DNA from: an uncultured Pseudomonadota bacterium
GTDB taxonomy: Bacteria; Bdellovibrionota_B; Oligoflexia; Oligoflexales; CAIYRB01
DNA: 45,241 bases
Direction of reading: 5' to 3'
Assembly (NCBI GenBank): GCA_903915625.1
Contig: CAIWTN010000099.1
Coordinates: 1 to 45,241, forward strand
Under the pieces are notes generated by a model. The model searched no databases. It worked only from the letters and a program-made list of their open reading frames with translations, and was not told the origin of the DNA. The first letter of the stretch is position 1, and each line of letters begins with the position of its first letter. This document shows positions 8,282-17,343 of the stretch, in pieces. The position numbers and the translations under genes were made by a program.

Positions 8282-11200
8282 TTACAGGGTTCGCTCGCTA
8301 CTCGTTTGTTGAACGACGCTGCCTGACATGTCGGGCAGCGGGCGTTCCTGACCCATAAAGATAACTGATAAACGCAGAACGTAATTAGCTTGGCTCTCTA
8401 AGACACTATAATCCTTTTCGCGGGCAAACTGGAGCCCCCAGCAGGCAGAGGGCGATGCATATTTGACCCCGAAGGCAGTGCGGAGGGTTGTCGTGTAGTC
8501 GGTGGGGCGGCCATCGATTTTTTGCCTGCCCATACGAATGAAGCCGGTGAAGTTGGGGATAATTCCTGTATCTACCGCTAAAGACTCGATATTTGTTCGT
8601 TGAAAAATGCTGCTGTTAGATTGATAGCTCTTCGTTAACGTGTAGCCGACGGTTGCAGTTGTTCGCATAAATGAAGGTGAGGTTAGAAAAATAGATTCAG
8701 TGAGGGGAGCGTGGCGATAAATGTTGTAAATAGTGCCTAAGTTTAGCGACCAGCCTTTATGATTCATTCCTAAGCTGGCGTTGATCGGCTTCCACGGTTC
8801 AACCAGCACTGTGGGCGAGTCTCCAGTCGGGAGCTGCGCATTTTGCTCTTTGATCTGTTCACGCAGTTTAGCATCGCGGAAATCATAAGCGATATCTGCG
8901 TGCAGTCTTAAGGGCGTAGCCGTATCTTTTGTTACTAATTGGAAGCGATCAATAAACCAACGCTGAGTGTTTTCATCATACATGGAAGAGACGTTACTGA
9001 CCGGTCGCTCGAGAGCATAAGCTAGCTCACGCTGAGCTCTTTCGCGCAGAGTCTCATTTGAGGGCACAGTCGCTTGCAAATAGTTGCCCGCCATCTTCTG
9101 CCAGCCCTCCGACTGGATGTTCCAGGTCTGGTCTGTGCTTAGAGTCATTCGTTGATATGGGTTTAGACGTTCCTCATCGGGAACATCGCTATCGACATCG
9201 GCAAAGGCAGGCACAGGGTTTTTTGCGTCAGTCGCAAAATAAGTTCGGTAGTTAGATGCAGCATTCGCATAAGGACCCTGTTTTACTGCCACTGGACGGC
9301 TAGCGATTCGCAGTCTCCAGTCCATGGAATGATGAATATACTGCTCCGGTGCCGGATCTCCAGGAAGGGGGCAATGCAGAGGCAGAGGCTTCTTGTCTTT
9401 TACTGCGGCCTCGCATTCGTTACTTCGGAGCCATTGAGGGGCGTGGCCTCTGCCATCAATCGGTAGTCGGAACTCAAATCCAGTCACCCAAGAGCCAATA
9501 CGACTGTGATTCGGAGAAAGTGCTTTGTGCTCGATAAAACGCTGCTCAAATTCCGTGAAATGATTTAGTTGCACAATCGAGTCTGTAATCAGCGGCGACA
9601 CCGTTGCCAGTTGCACGCGCCGCCAGCTACCGCCTCCGAGATTTTCGGGTATTTGATCGGGTTTGGGGGTGTCCAGCAATTTATCGTCGGCCGTCGCCTG
9701 TGAAATCTGCATGGCCTCGCCGAGCAACTGAGCATAGATTGGCACTAATGAGTTGGCTGGAGTTAGCTGAAAGTAGCGAGACTGAACCTTAAGATCCATG
9801 GGGATTTGTTGTCCCTCATAGCGTTGGTTGGTGAGGAAATTATCCCCGTACAGACTGCCGATTCCGGCGTAAAATTCGCGGCCGTCTAGGTGCAACTGAG
9901 CGTGTGCGGGCGCAAAGGATTTAGCTGCTAGACCACCGTTCAAGGCACGTTCGAAATTGTCTGGCAAAAAAAGTTCTTCAGTATAGCGGTGATCAGAATT
10001 GACCTCGCCGTTGCTAACAAAAGACAGACGCGGCGCCAAATATGTGACTCCACGCCAGCTGGTCAGGCCGCGCCATGAATTTCGCGGAGTGGCCATGTAG
10101 TTATCGATTTGCTTTGAAATACTTCCATACTTGTTTCCTTTAAAGCCGCCTTGCTCCCAATATGCACGATCACGCAAGGACTGTCTGGTCAGGTCAAAAG
10201 GTGTTAGTTCGTCACTTAAGGGCGGTAAAGTGACGTTGTCGCGATAAGCCGAGTAACCGCTCCTATACATGTCGCCGAGAGTCTCTCGTGTGCCAATTTG
10301 GTCCATCCAGAGGCTGTCGCGAATACCCTCGATTTTCAGATTCCAGCCAGAGTCAATCCGTTGTTGGACACGGTATTCAAGGCCGAGGCGGGTGCCGCGA
10401 TTTTGAAAGAAATCCGTGGTTGCGGTGACATCCCTGTCTGGACCAAGGTCAAAAAAGATCGGCTGAGTGTATGTAGTACCAGTGACCTGTTGAAAACCAG
10501 TTACCGGCATCAGAAACCCGGACTGCCGTTTTTCTTTTAGCGGTAACTTCATGTAGGGCAGGTAAAGGATGGGAATACCCTTAATTTCAAGCACCGCATT
10601 TTTCAGATCCGCATATCCGCCAATTTGGGCGTCTACCTGATCAGCTCGAAATGCCCAGGCTGGACGTTCGTCACGCTCACATAAACAAGGAGTGAACAGG
10701 GCGTTGCGTGCCGCATAGTCGTTGCCGTCAACTCGCGTGATAGAGTCGCCCTCGATGTGTAAATATGCGGTAAATGTTGCTAAGCCTTTGGTCGAGGCAT
10801 CACTTTTCTTGTGTTCCCAGAATTGGCGCCGGCGTTTGATTAGGTCCCGTCTGTCAGCTGGTATCGCCGCTAGTCCGGGGCTCGCCCATTTTTCTATTAG
10901 GTTGCGCTGCTCCAAAAGTAGGGCATAGCGGCCTATGAGGTCCTCGTTAGACTCACCAATGCGCGCCACTTCTCGGCGAATCGCGGCTAAACGCTGATCG
11001 ACCTCCGTGATTTTTTGCTGCCTCGACTGCGCGAATGCGACCTCAGTGGGCCCGAAGCCGAAAACCTTTTGAGTAATGCGCTCAATCTCCACGGCATCAT
11101 TAGCCAGCATCAAGGCATTTGAGATCAAGAAGTCATTCGTCGCGAGATTGTAGGTAATCGTATCGCCAATGAAGAGGGAGTTGCGATTTAGTAGGATGAC

Positions 11201-11503
11201 TGAACCTTCTGCATTGGCGACGTTGCTCGTGCGATCAAGCGTGATTTTATCGGCACCAATCAGTGTACCGGCACCAATCATGACGACGTCGCCTTCAAAA
11301 ATTTGCCGGTTCATGTCACGGTTGAATGACGTTGTCCGACCATCGAAAAAAAGTTGTTGTCCGAGGTCTTTCGGTGTTGCGGGAGTGTCGAGCTCAGCTT
11401 CGACGGCCATGGCATGTGGATATAGGCCGCCCAAGGCCAGGCAATAAATCGCCAAGACCATGCGGATCCAGCTATATATTCCGGTCCTTACAGCTTGCTT
11501 CAT
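8282..11503 (-). CDS. lptD: LPS-assembly protein LptD with coiled-coil insertion
   Basis: LptD is the outer-membrane barrel that receives LPS from the periplasmic Lpt bridge. The 1073-residue product is longer than E. coli LptD (784). It has a signal peptide (to about AMA33) and an OstA/LptA-like jellyroll (about 50-150 and 240-330: FEGDVVMIGAGTLIGADKI, IEGDSITRVDG). A large C-terminal barrel follows, with the LptD signature IPILYLPYMKLPL then KRQSGFLMP. A charged, Leu-rich coiled-coil stretch (about 155-235) splits the jellyroll. Cysteines are at 273 and 275 (CLCERDERPAW), two more near 700-720, and only one in the late-barrel ACWGL region where E. coli has an adjacent pair. No clear Shine-Dalgarno precedes the ATG, but this start gives a proper basic signal peptide. 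Convergent with lptE beyond speD. Confidence 0.95.
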   Translation of the reverse strand: MKQAVRTGIYSWIRMVLAIYCLALGGLYPHAMAVEAELDTPATPKDLGQQLFFDGRTTSFNRDMNRQIFEGDVVMIGAGTLIGADKITLDRTSNVANAEGSVILLNRNSLFIGDTITYNLATNDFLISNALMLANDAVEIERITQKVFGFGPTEVAFAQSRQQKITEVDQRLAAIRREVARIGESNEDLIGRYALLLEQRNLIEKWASPGLAAIPADRRDLIKRRRQFWEHKKSDASTKGLATFTAYLHIEGDSITRVDGNDYAARNALFTPCLCERDERPAWAFRADQVDAQIGGYADLKNAVLEIKGIPILYLPYMKLPLKEKRQSGFLMPVTGFQQVTGTTYTQPIFFDLGPDRDVTATTDFFQNRGTRLGLEYRVQQRIDSGWNLKIEGIRDSLWMDQIGTRETLGDMYRSGYSAYRDNVTLPPLSDELTPFDLTRQSLRDRAYWEQGGFKGNKYGSISKQIDNYMATPRNSWRGLTSWRGVTYLAPRLSFVSNGEVNSDHRYTEELFLPDNFERALNGGLAAKSFAPAHAQLHLDGREFYAGIGSLYGDNFLTNQRYEGQQIPMDLKVQSRYFQLTPANSLVPIYAQLLGEAMQISQATADDKLLDTPKPDQIPENLGGGSWRRVQLATVSPLITDSIVQLNHFTEFEQRFIEHKALSPNHSRIGSWVTGFEFRLPIDGRGHAPQWLRSNECEAAVKDKKPLPLHCPLPGDPAPEQYIHHSMDWRLRIASRPVAVKQGPYANAASNYRTYFATDAKNPVPAFADVDSDVPDEERLNPYQRMTLSTDQTWNIQSEGWQKMAGNYLQATVPSNETLRERAQRELAYALERPVSNVSSMYDENTQRWFIDRFQLVTKDTATPLRLHADIAYDFRDAKLREQIKEQNAQLPTGDSPTVLVEPWKPINASLGMNHKGWSLNLGTIYNIYRHAPLTESIFLTSPSFMRTTATVGYTLTKSYQSNSSIFQRTNIESLAVDTGIIPNFTGFIRMGRQKIDGRPTDYTTTLRTAFGVKYASPSACWGLQFAREKDYSVLESQANYVLRLSVIFMGQERPLPDMSGSVVQQTSSERTL

Positions 11504-11599
11504 CGGCTGATGTTACACCGCCCAGAGTTACGAAGCCACCATTTGGACCGAACTTTTCGAGAGCGCTTTCGAGAGCACTATTGCGGAGTAAGTCGTGCT

Positions 11600-12982
11600 C
11601 TAGTCCAGGGCGATCCCGAGTGCTGCGGTTACCTCGCCGACCGCATGTACTGAGCCACAGATGACCGTGGGCTGTGTCATGGCAGGAGCTGCGGCTGTCC
11701 ATGCCTCGGCAAAGCTGGCTAGGAACGGCAGATCGCGGTGACGAGTAGCCAGCCTTTCCTGGGTCCAACTCCGCTCGCCCGTGTTGGCGAATAGAGTGAG
11801 CGGGGCTAGCACCTGGCGCAAAATATCCAATACTTCGTCGCAGTCCTTATCCGCTAAGATCGATACTAGGCCAGGGAGCGTTTTATTTTGCTCTAAAAGA
11901 CCTGATGCTCGTATACCGGCAACCAGAGCCTCAGCGCCTGAGATATTGTGGCAAACATCCAGCAACACGCGTCTTGGGCCATGATCATGGGTCGGTACGC
12001 TGGTGACTTCAAAGCGTCCACGCATGCAGGATGGGACGCGGACTTTACCTGCATCGATGGCTGCAATCGCATCAGCCAATGCTGTATTGGCATCCGTGAT
12101 GCCAAGTCTTTGCCGAACCTTAAGCGTCGCATCGGATTGCAGCAGCCAGACCAGCGCAGCACACGCTTTGGCGAAGTTGTCGCGCATGAAGGGCGGCCAC
12201 TGGCGAGCCAGCTGGGGCCAAGGATGATTGGCTGCTTTACATCCAGGAAGTAGGAAGGTGAGACCATCTTCATTAAGGATGAAGTGCTGTCCCTGTTCCC
12301 AGAGATAGGCCTGCTTTCGAGTGGCTTCCTGTCGCAGTGTCGTAATTGCCGCGCTATCTCCAGCGCTATCCCCGCCCCAGATCACGGGACATCCTGGGCG
12401 CATGATCCCAGCTTTTTCCCGAGCAATCGCCGCTGTGGTCGTACCTAGCCACTGTTGATGATCTAAGCCAATACTGGTGATGATGGAGAGGCAAGGCCGT
12501 GTCACGTTGGTTGAATCCCAGCGCCCGCCTAGGCCGACCTCCAAAATATTTAGGTCTGTATTAGCTCTTAAAAAGACACGCAGTGCTAATAAAGTATTAA
12601 TTTCAAAGAACGATAGTGGTTCGTATATGGCTGGCGGTAAGTCTAGCTCTAATTTGTGCAGCTCGCTGACCAGCAGCTCATTGTCGACACGCGTTTGACT
12701 GGTTTGAACACGCTCGGTGAAGTGCTGCAGGTGAGGAGATGTAAATAGGCCTGTCTGCCATCCCAAAGCAGTCATTAACTGCCAGAGAAAGCCGCTTGTA
12801 GTGCCTTTGCCGTTAGTCCCGCCGACTAGTACAGTGGGCGTTGAAAGTAGAGCCTCGCTATCAAGCGCCGCTAACGCCGCTTCGATCCGGCTAAGCCCAG
12901 GCTTGATCACCTGAGGCCTACGGGCAAATAACGCGGCTAACTCTGGAGCCTCTGTGGCGATTAGGCCAAAATCACGGGTCAT
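11600..12982 (-). CDS. folC: Bifunctional dihydrofolate/folylpolyglutamate synthase
   Basis: FolC joins glutamate to dihydropteroate and then adds further glutamates to folates, using ATP. The 460-residue protein has the Mur-ligase-like P-loop VLVGGTNGKGTTSGF (about 51-65), FTSPHLQHFTERVQ for folate binding, the family signature LEVGLGGRWDSTNVT, and AREKAGIMRPG with the lysine that is carbamylated in this family. The C-terminal ligase domain includes LLDVCHNISGAEAL, equivalent to the usual DGAHNP motif though the wording differs (DVCHN). It lies 23 bp after accD, the same gene order as in many proteobacteria, and 96 bp before lptD. Confidence 0.96.
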   Translation of the reverse strand: MTRDFGLIATEAPELAALFARRPQVIKPGLSRIEAALAALDSEALLSTPTVLVGGTNGKGTTSGFLWQLMTALGWQTGLFTSPHLQHFTERVQTSQTRVDNELLVSELHKLELDLPPAIYEPLSFFEINTLLALRVFLRANTDLNILEVGLGGRWDSTNVTRPCLSIITSIGLDHQQWLGTTTAAIAREKAGIMRPGCPVIWGGDSAGDSAAITTLRQEATRKQAYLWEQGQHFILNEDGLTFLLPGCKAANHPWPQLARQWPPFMRDNFAKACAALVWLLQSDATLKVRQRLGITDANTALADAIAAIDAGKVRVPSCMRGRFEVTSVPTHDHGPRRVLLDVCHNISGAEALVAGIRASGLLEQNKTLPGLVSILADKDCDEVLDILRQVLAPLTLFANTGERSWTQERLATRHRDLPFLASFAEAWTAAAPAMTQPTVICGSVHAVGEVTAALGIALD

Positions 12983-13005
12983 AATTACGGCTCAAAAATG
13001 ACGTT

Positions 13006-13848
13006 TTATAGCGGCATAAGCATGCCTAGAATCTTGGTCACTTGTGGTCGCAGCGACTCCCGATCACAGATCATGTCCAACATGCCATGCTCAAGCAGGT
13101 ACTCAGAGCGCTGAAAGCCCTCGGGTAGTTTTTCCCGAATGGTCTGTTGGATCACTCGTGGTCCGGCAAAGCCGATGAGTGCTCCGGGTTCCCCAATGTT
13201 CACGTCACCGAGAGTTGCAAAGCTAGCGGCTACACCACCCGTTGTCGGGTGTGTTAATACTGAGATGAAGGGAACGCGTGCTTCGCGTAATTTGGCGAGG
13301 GCTGCGCAAGTCTTTGCCATCTGCATCAGGCTTAAAATTCCCTCCTGCATCCGAGCGCCGCCTGAAGACGAAAAGATAATGGCGGGTTCTCGTTGAGCCG
13401 CGGCACGGAGATATAGGCGCGCGATTTTTTCCCCAACGACGGAGCCCATGCTGCCGCCCATGAATTGAAAGTCGAATACACCCAATTGCACGGGTCTGCC
13501 ACTCAGTCGGCCGCGTCCAGCGAAAAAGGCATCAAACTGGCCAGTCCGTTTGTAAGTCTCGGCAAGCCTAACACTGTATGCCTTGTTGTCGGAGAATTTC
13601 AGCGGATCGGTGGAGCATAGCTCAGCATCCATCTCCTCAAAGCTATCAGGGTCGAGGAAGTGCTGAATCCTCTCCACTGCCGGCAAGGAAAAGTGGTGGC
13701 CGCATTTTGTACAGACATTCTGATTCAGACTGAAGTCACGCTTGAGAATGATCTCGCTGCAATTGGTACAGCGTTCCCAAAGTCCGTCTGGTGTGTCGGT
13801 ACGCTGTCCTTTGGTGAGAGGTGCCTTTTCTCGGTTTAACCAAGCCAC
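13006..13848 (-). CDS. accD: Acetyl-CoA carboxylase carboxyltransferase beta subunit
   Basis: AccD with AccA transfers carboxyl from biotin to acetyl-CoA to give malonyl-CoA, the first step of fatty-acid synthesis. The 280-residue length is normal. The N-terminal zinc ribbon has C27, C30, C46 and C49 (CTNC ... CTKC). The crotonase-fold core contains SGGARMQEGILSLMQMAKT, LTHPTTGGVAASFA and FAGPRVIQQTI, all typical. The start is GTG with AGGGGA 8 nt upstream; no in-frame ATG fits as well. It heads the run accD-folC-lptD-speD. No accA gene is in the window. Confidence 0.98.
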   Translation of the reverse strand: MAWLNREKAPLTKGQRTDTPDGLWERCTNCSEIILKRDFSLNQNVCTKCGHHFSLPAVERIQHFLDPDSFEEMDAELCSTDPLKFSDNKAYSVRLAETYKRTGQFDAFFAGRGRLSGRPVQLGVFDFQFMGGSMGSVVGEKIARLYLRAAAQREPAIIFSSSGGARMQEGILSLMQMAKTCAALAKLREARVPFISVLTHPTTGGVAASFATLGDVNIGEPGALIGFAGPRVIQQTIREKLPEGFQRSEYLLEHGMLDMICDRESLRPQVTKILGMLMPL

Positions 13849-13975
13849 GAGCAGATCCCCTAAACTGTGTCAAAATTCTTCCTGAGCCTAACGCAAAGTG
13901 CCAGATATCGCAAGGGAAGAGGCTCCTTTTGCAGCTCAGCAAAAAATCATTTTCCCCAAAAATAACAATATTTTC

Positions 13976-13993
13976 CAGTTGCAACTGCAGTTG
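13976..13993. promoter_or_regulatory. Overlapping CAGTTG/CAACTG palindromes (possible operator)
   Basis: CAGTTGCAACTGCAGTTG contains two perfect 12-bp palindromes that overlap by six bases (13976-13987 and 13982-13993), giving three alternating half-sites. It lies in the 284-bp divergent region between accD (-) and the Cys-rich small gene (+). It could be a dimer-binding operator. I see no consensus -35/-10 pair close by and know no regulator for this motif. The rest of this gap shows nothing I can identify. Confidence 0.3.
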
Positions 13994-14132
13994 TCCCTCG
14001 CTAAGATCGGGATACTCCCAAGGATATTGAAATATGAGCTGCATAGTGATGCGGGGCGGGCATTGGCCTGAGTGACCTGCATTGCAGATTGATATTGGTC
14101 ATCGACTTAGTGCTTACTTGGAGGGATCTGGC

Positions 14133-14414
14133 ATGAATTGCAAGAAGTGTCCTCATCATGTCCGTCATGGCCAAGCGGGAACAGATGGTAAAACCATCGA
14201 GTTCAAGAACCGTTGTGGTCTTAGGATGAAAGAAGCGCAGCAGATCGACTGCCAGCACTATCCATTCATCGCTGGTTTTGACTACACGAGCTGTGATCAC
14301 TATCTGACGACATTTAAGACGGCCGGCCAACGGAACGACGTTGTCCCGACCTCAGACTTCCAATATTCGGACAGACTAGCCGGCAGCTCCATCACTGAGA
14401 TGGAACTGCTTTAA
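14133..14414 (+). CDS. Small cysteine-rich protein, unknown function
   Basis: 93 residues, not recognised. It begins MNCKKCPHHVRHG, and cysteines at 3, 6, 28, 40 and 54 together with several histidines (H8, H9, H12, H42, H56) suggest a metal-binding (zinc or Fe-S) small protein. There is no signal peptide, so it is probably cytoplasmic. The frame is open further upstream, to an ATG at 14082, but the ATG at 14133 has a strong GGAGG 8 nt upstream and starts directly at the CxxC, so it is preferred. The last 25 residues are polar and probably flexible. It converges with secDF, with 36 bp between the stops. Confidence 0.75.
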   Translation: MNCKKCPHHVRHGQAGTDGKTIEFKNRCGLRMKEAQQIDCQHYPFIAGFDYTSCDHYLTTFKTAGQRNDVVPTSDFQYSDRLAGSSITEMELL

Positions 14415-14450
14415 TCGGCTAAGTTTTGCGCCAAGACAGTGAAGGGGCAA

Positions 14451-17201
14451 TCAGCTACGAGCTGGTGAGCCTTGCACTTGGCTGTTTTGCGTAGACTTCT
14501 TTGCCGTCCGCTTTGCATACCAGTTGTCGAACCAAACTAGCGAGAAGCTGGCGACAAACGTCGATGTCAAAGTTGCGGCGACAATCCCGAGAGCCATCGC
14601 TGCGGCAAAGTTCCAAATCTGGCCCGAACCGAAAATCATAATCCCAAACAGTGAGACCAGCGTTACGCCCGATGTGTTGAGCGAGCGCGTGAGGGTCTCA
14701 TTGAGTGAAATGTTGATGTTCTCGAGCAGCGGCCTACGTGCATGGCTGCCGAGATTTTCTCGGATCCGGTCGAAGATCACGATGGTATCGTTTACAGAGT
14801 ATCCGATGATCGTCAGGAACGCTGCTACCGAGGTCAGGTCGAAAGAGCGCCAGAACAACTGGTAGAACGCGAGTACGAAAAATACATCGATAAACATTTT
14901 GATCAGTACGCCTGGTCCAAACCGCATGTTAAAGCGGAAGGCTACGTACAGCAGAATGAAGAAGATGGACGCTAACATACTGGCTACGCCTTGGCTGCGT
15001 AATTCCTTGCCGACCTGCGGCCCGACGTAGTCGATGGAAAGGATCTCCGGCTTCTTGGTAGCCAGGTCACTTAGTAGTGCGGTCTTTAACTCCTGGCCTT
15101 TGGCCTGCTCGTCTTGCTGAGTGACCTCTTTGCCTCCGGTGGCTTCGATATCTTCCATGCCGAAACGCATTAGATATTGACGATTACCGCCACCTAGCGC
15201 CTGCAGGGTCACTTGCCTTAGGCCAACTTTTTTGGCGATGGCATTGAGCTCGGTAGGCTGAACATCGGCAGCAAAGCGTGCTTGTAGTTCTGTACCACCG
15301 GCGAAATCGACTCCCCAGTTAAGACCGCGCGCTATAGTGAGTCCCAGCGTACCTAAGATTAGGACGCCGCAGAAAGCGGTGAACGGTACCGAATACTTGG
15401 CAAAGTTGATGTTGAAGGCATGGCGCTGTTTCTCAATGGCGCGCTCACCCAACCATTGGCGCACTTCTTTGTCGCTTTTCGACCGAGCCATCACGAGTTC
15501 AAAGAATGCTTTTGTGCAGTTAAGCGAAGTAAACAGCGACACTAAGAGGCCGATGATCAAGGTGACGGCAAAGCCGCGGATCGGGCCCGAAGGGTTGGTT
15601 TCAAGCAGAACAAAGCCAGCGATTAAAGCGGTCACGTGCGCATCGAAAATTGTCCAAAAGACGCGTCCGAAGCCGTTTTCAATAGCCTTTTTCGAGCTCT
15701 TGCCTTCGCCCAGTTCCTGGCGAATGCGTTCGTTAATCAAAACGTTGGCGTCCACTGCCATGCCTAAGGTCAGCACGAAACCGGCGATTCCCGGCAGGGA
15801 TAGCGAAAAGCCAAACATCGCCATGAGTCCGAGCAGGTATAAGCCGTTCAGCAATAGCGCGGCACAAGCCAACATGCCCGGGCGACGATAGTGGTAGACC
15901 ATGTAAGCAAATACTAGGAACAGGCCCAAAAGCACGCCTTTGATGCCTTCGTCGGCAAGCTCAGGCCCGAGGCTTGCACCTACCTGGCGTTCTTCTAAAA
16001 CCTCGATGGTCGCCGGCAAAGCGCCGGATTTGAGGATCAAGGCAAGTTGGTTAGCCTCATTGTAGGTGTCCTGCCAGCTGCCACGGTTGCCCATGGTGAT
16101 CACGCCTTGGCCGGTGGCGATTTTTGACTGAATATTAGGTGCCGACACCACTTCGTCATCTAACACGATGGCGAGACGGTGGCCGACGTTTGCGCCAGTG
16201 ACGTCACCAAAGCGCTTGCCGCCTGGGCCAGTGAACTTCATGGATACTTGGGGGCGATGGTCTAAGCCCTGATTGTCTTCAGTGACAAAAGAGTCGAGAA
16301 CATCGTCGCCACCGATTTCTGTGGACGCTTCTACTACATAAGTGGTGTAGCGGGATTTCTTGCCACCAGCGATATCTTCGCGGTGGAAGAAGAGTTGCCG
16401 GTCTTCCGGAACTTTCAACTTAGCGTAATTCTGCAGCGCCTGGCGATCTTCGCTAATCAAGGCGCTCTGACCGCCGTTGTTGCCTAGGGTTACGCCAGCG
16501 GGTAGGTCAGTGAGATTCTCAAAGCCGCGGAACTGATCATCTACCAGCTTGAATTTTAGCTGGGCCGTGCGGCCGAGAAGCTCTTTCGCTTTTGTTGGGT
16601 CCTTGAATCCTGGAAGCTGGACCAGTATCGAGTTGTCGGCTTGCCGACGATTGATGAGTGGCTCGCTGACGCCCCATTTGTCCACCCGACTGCGCACTAC
16701 TTTTTCGGCTTGCTCGATAGCGCTCGCCTTGATGCGGCGCATCTGCTCATCTTCAAACGAGAAGTCTAGGGTTTGGCCGGTACGGTTTGCCTGCACCATG
16801 CCAGGAAATTCCTTGCGGAACTTGTCTTTGAATGTCGCGGTGTCGACGCCGTCCTTCAGCTCTACGCGCAGGACTTGTTTGCCGCCGACGTTGTAAGCCT
16901 TGGCGACGCCCTCTTTGTTGTCGTCGGACCAGCGCTGTGTTTCAGTGCCGAGTCTGCTGAGCTTGTTGTCCACTGCACTTGCTGTGTTGACGCCAAGGAC
17001 CAGCTGGACACCGCCTTGCAAGTCTAGGCCAAGCGACACATGTTTCTGTGGCAACCACGAAGGGATGCGTTTAGCCATCTCCTCTTCCGAGTTCCGGATT
17101 TCCTTAGGGGTTGCAAAGTAGATGATCGAGGGGGCGACGATGTATGTCGCCCAAACAGTAATGGCGCCGATAAACAGCAAACGCCAACGCAACGGGTTCA
17201 T
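14451..17201 (-). CDS. secDF: Fused protein-export membrane protein SecD-SecF
   Basis: SecDF uses proton motive force to pull exported proteins through SecYEG into the periplasm. The 916-residue chain holds a complete SecD followed by a complete SecF. SecD: TM1 (8-28), the D1 motif SLGLDLQGGVQLVLG (56-70), a large periplasmic domain, then five TMs with GMAVDANVLINERIRQEL (about 480-497; the proton-relay Asp is D484). SecF: a TM near 605-625, WGVDFAGGTELQ (629-640), then TMs with IIGYSVNDTIVIFDRIREN and the late GSGQIWNFAAAMALG. The ATG has AGGG 8 nt upstream. Fused SecDF is usual in Bacillus-type bacteria, while most proteobacteria carry separate genes. No yajC is adjacent. Confidence 0.97.
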   Translation of the reverse strand: MNPLRWRLLFIGAITVWATYIVAPSIIYFATPKEIRNSEEEMAKRIPSWLPQKHVSLGLDLQGGVQLVLGVNTASAVDNKLSRLGTETQRWSDDNKEGVAKAYNVGGKQVLRVELKDGVDTATFKDKFRKEFPGMVQANRTGQTLDFSFEDEQMRRIKASAIEQAEKVVRSRVDKWGVSEPLINRRQADNSILVQLPGFKDPTKAKELLGRTAQLKFKLVDDQFRGFENLTDLPAGVTLGNNGGQSALISEDRQALQNYAKLKVPEDRQLFFHREDIAGGKKSRYTTYVVEASTEIGGDDVLDSFVTEDNQGLDHRPQVSMKFTGPGGKRFGDVTGANVGHRLAIVLDDEVVSAPNIQSKIATGQGVITMGNRGSWQDTYNEANQLALILKSGALPATIEVLEERQVGASLGPELADEGIKGVLLGLFLVFAYMVYHYRRPGMLACAALLLNGLYLLGLMAMFGFSLSLPGIAGFVLTLGMAVDANVLINERIRQELGEGKSSKKAIENGFGRVFWTIFDAHVTALIAGFVLLETNPSGPIRGFAVTLIIGLLVSLFTSLNCTKAFFELVMARSKSDKEVRQWLGERAIEKQRHAFNINFAKYSVPFTAFCGVLILGTLGLTIARGLNWGVDFAGGTELQARFAADVQPTELNAIAKKVGLRQVTLQALGGGNRQYLMRFGMEDIEATGGKEVTQQDEQAKGQELKTALLSDLATKKPEILSIDYVGPQVGKELRSQGVASMLASIFFILLYVAFRFNMRFGPGVLIKMFIDVFFVLAFYQLFWRSFDLTSVAAFLTIIGYSVNDTIVIFDRIRENLGSHARRPLLENINISLNETLTRSLNTSGVTLVSLFGIMIFGSGQIWNFAAAMALGIVAATLTSTFVASFSLVWFDNWYAKRTAKKSTQNSQVQGSPARS

Positions 17202-17343
17202 AGTTTGCCCTACAACTTAGAGATGATTAATGTTCGGACCACTCGCTAAAGCATTACCTTGAAGAACTGCAAGTTGCAGCATAATTTTCGTCGACCGTTA
17301 TCTGAACCTATTCACAATGGCGGTTGTATCCTGAGTCGCGGAA

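Noticed and set aside
11472-11768. 98-codon minus-strand frame between lptD and folC
   Set aside because: It overlaps the ends of two certain genes in another frame, has no family resemblance and no convincing ribosome-binding site.
14001-14330. 109-codon minus-strand frame opposite the Cys-rich gene
   Set aside because: The plus-strand gene has a strong ribosome-binding site and patterned cysteines; the reverse frame looks like a shadow.
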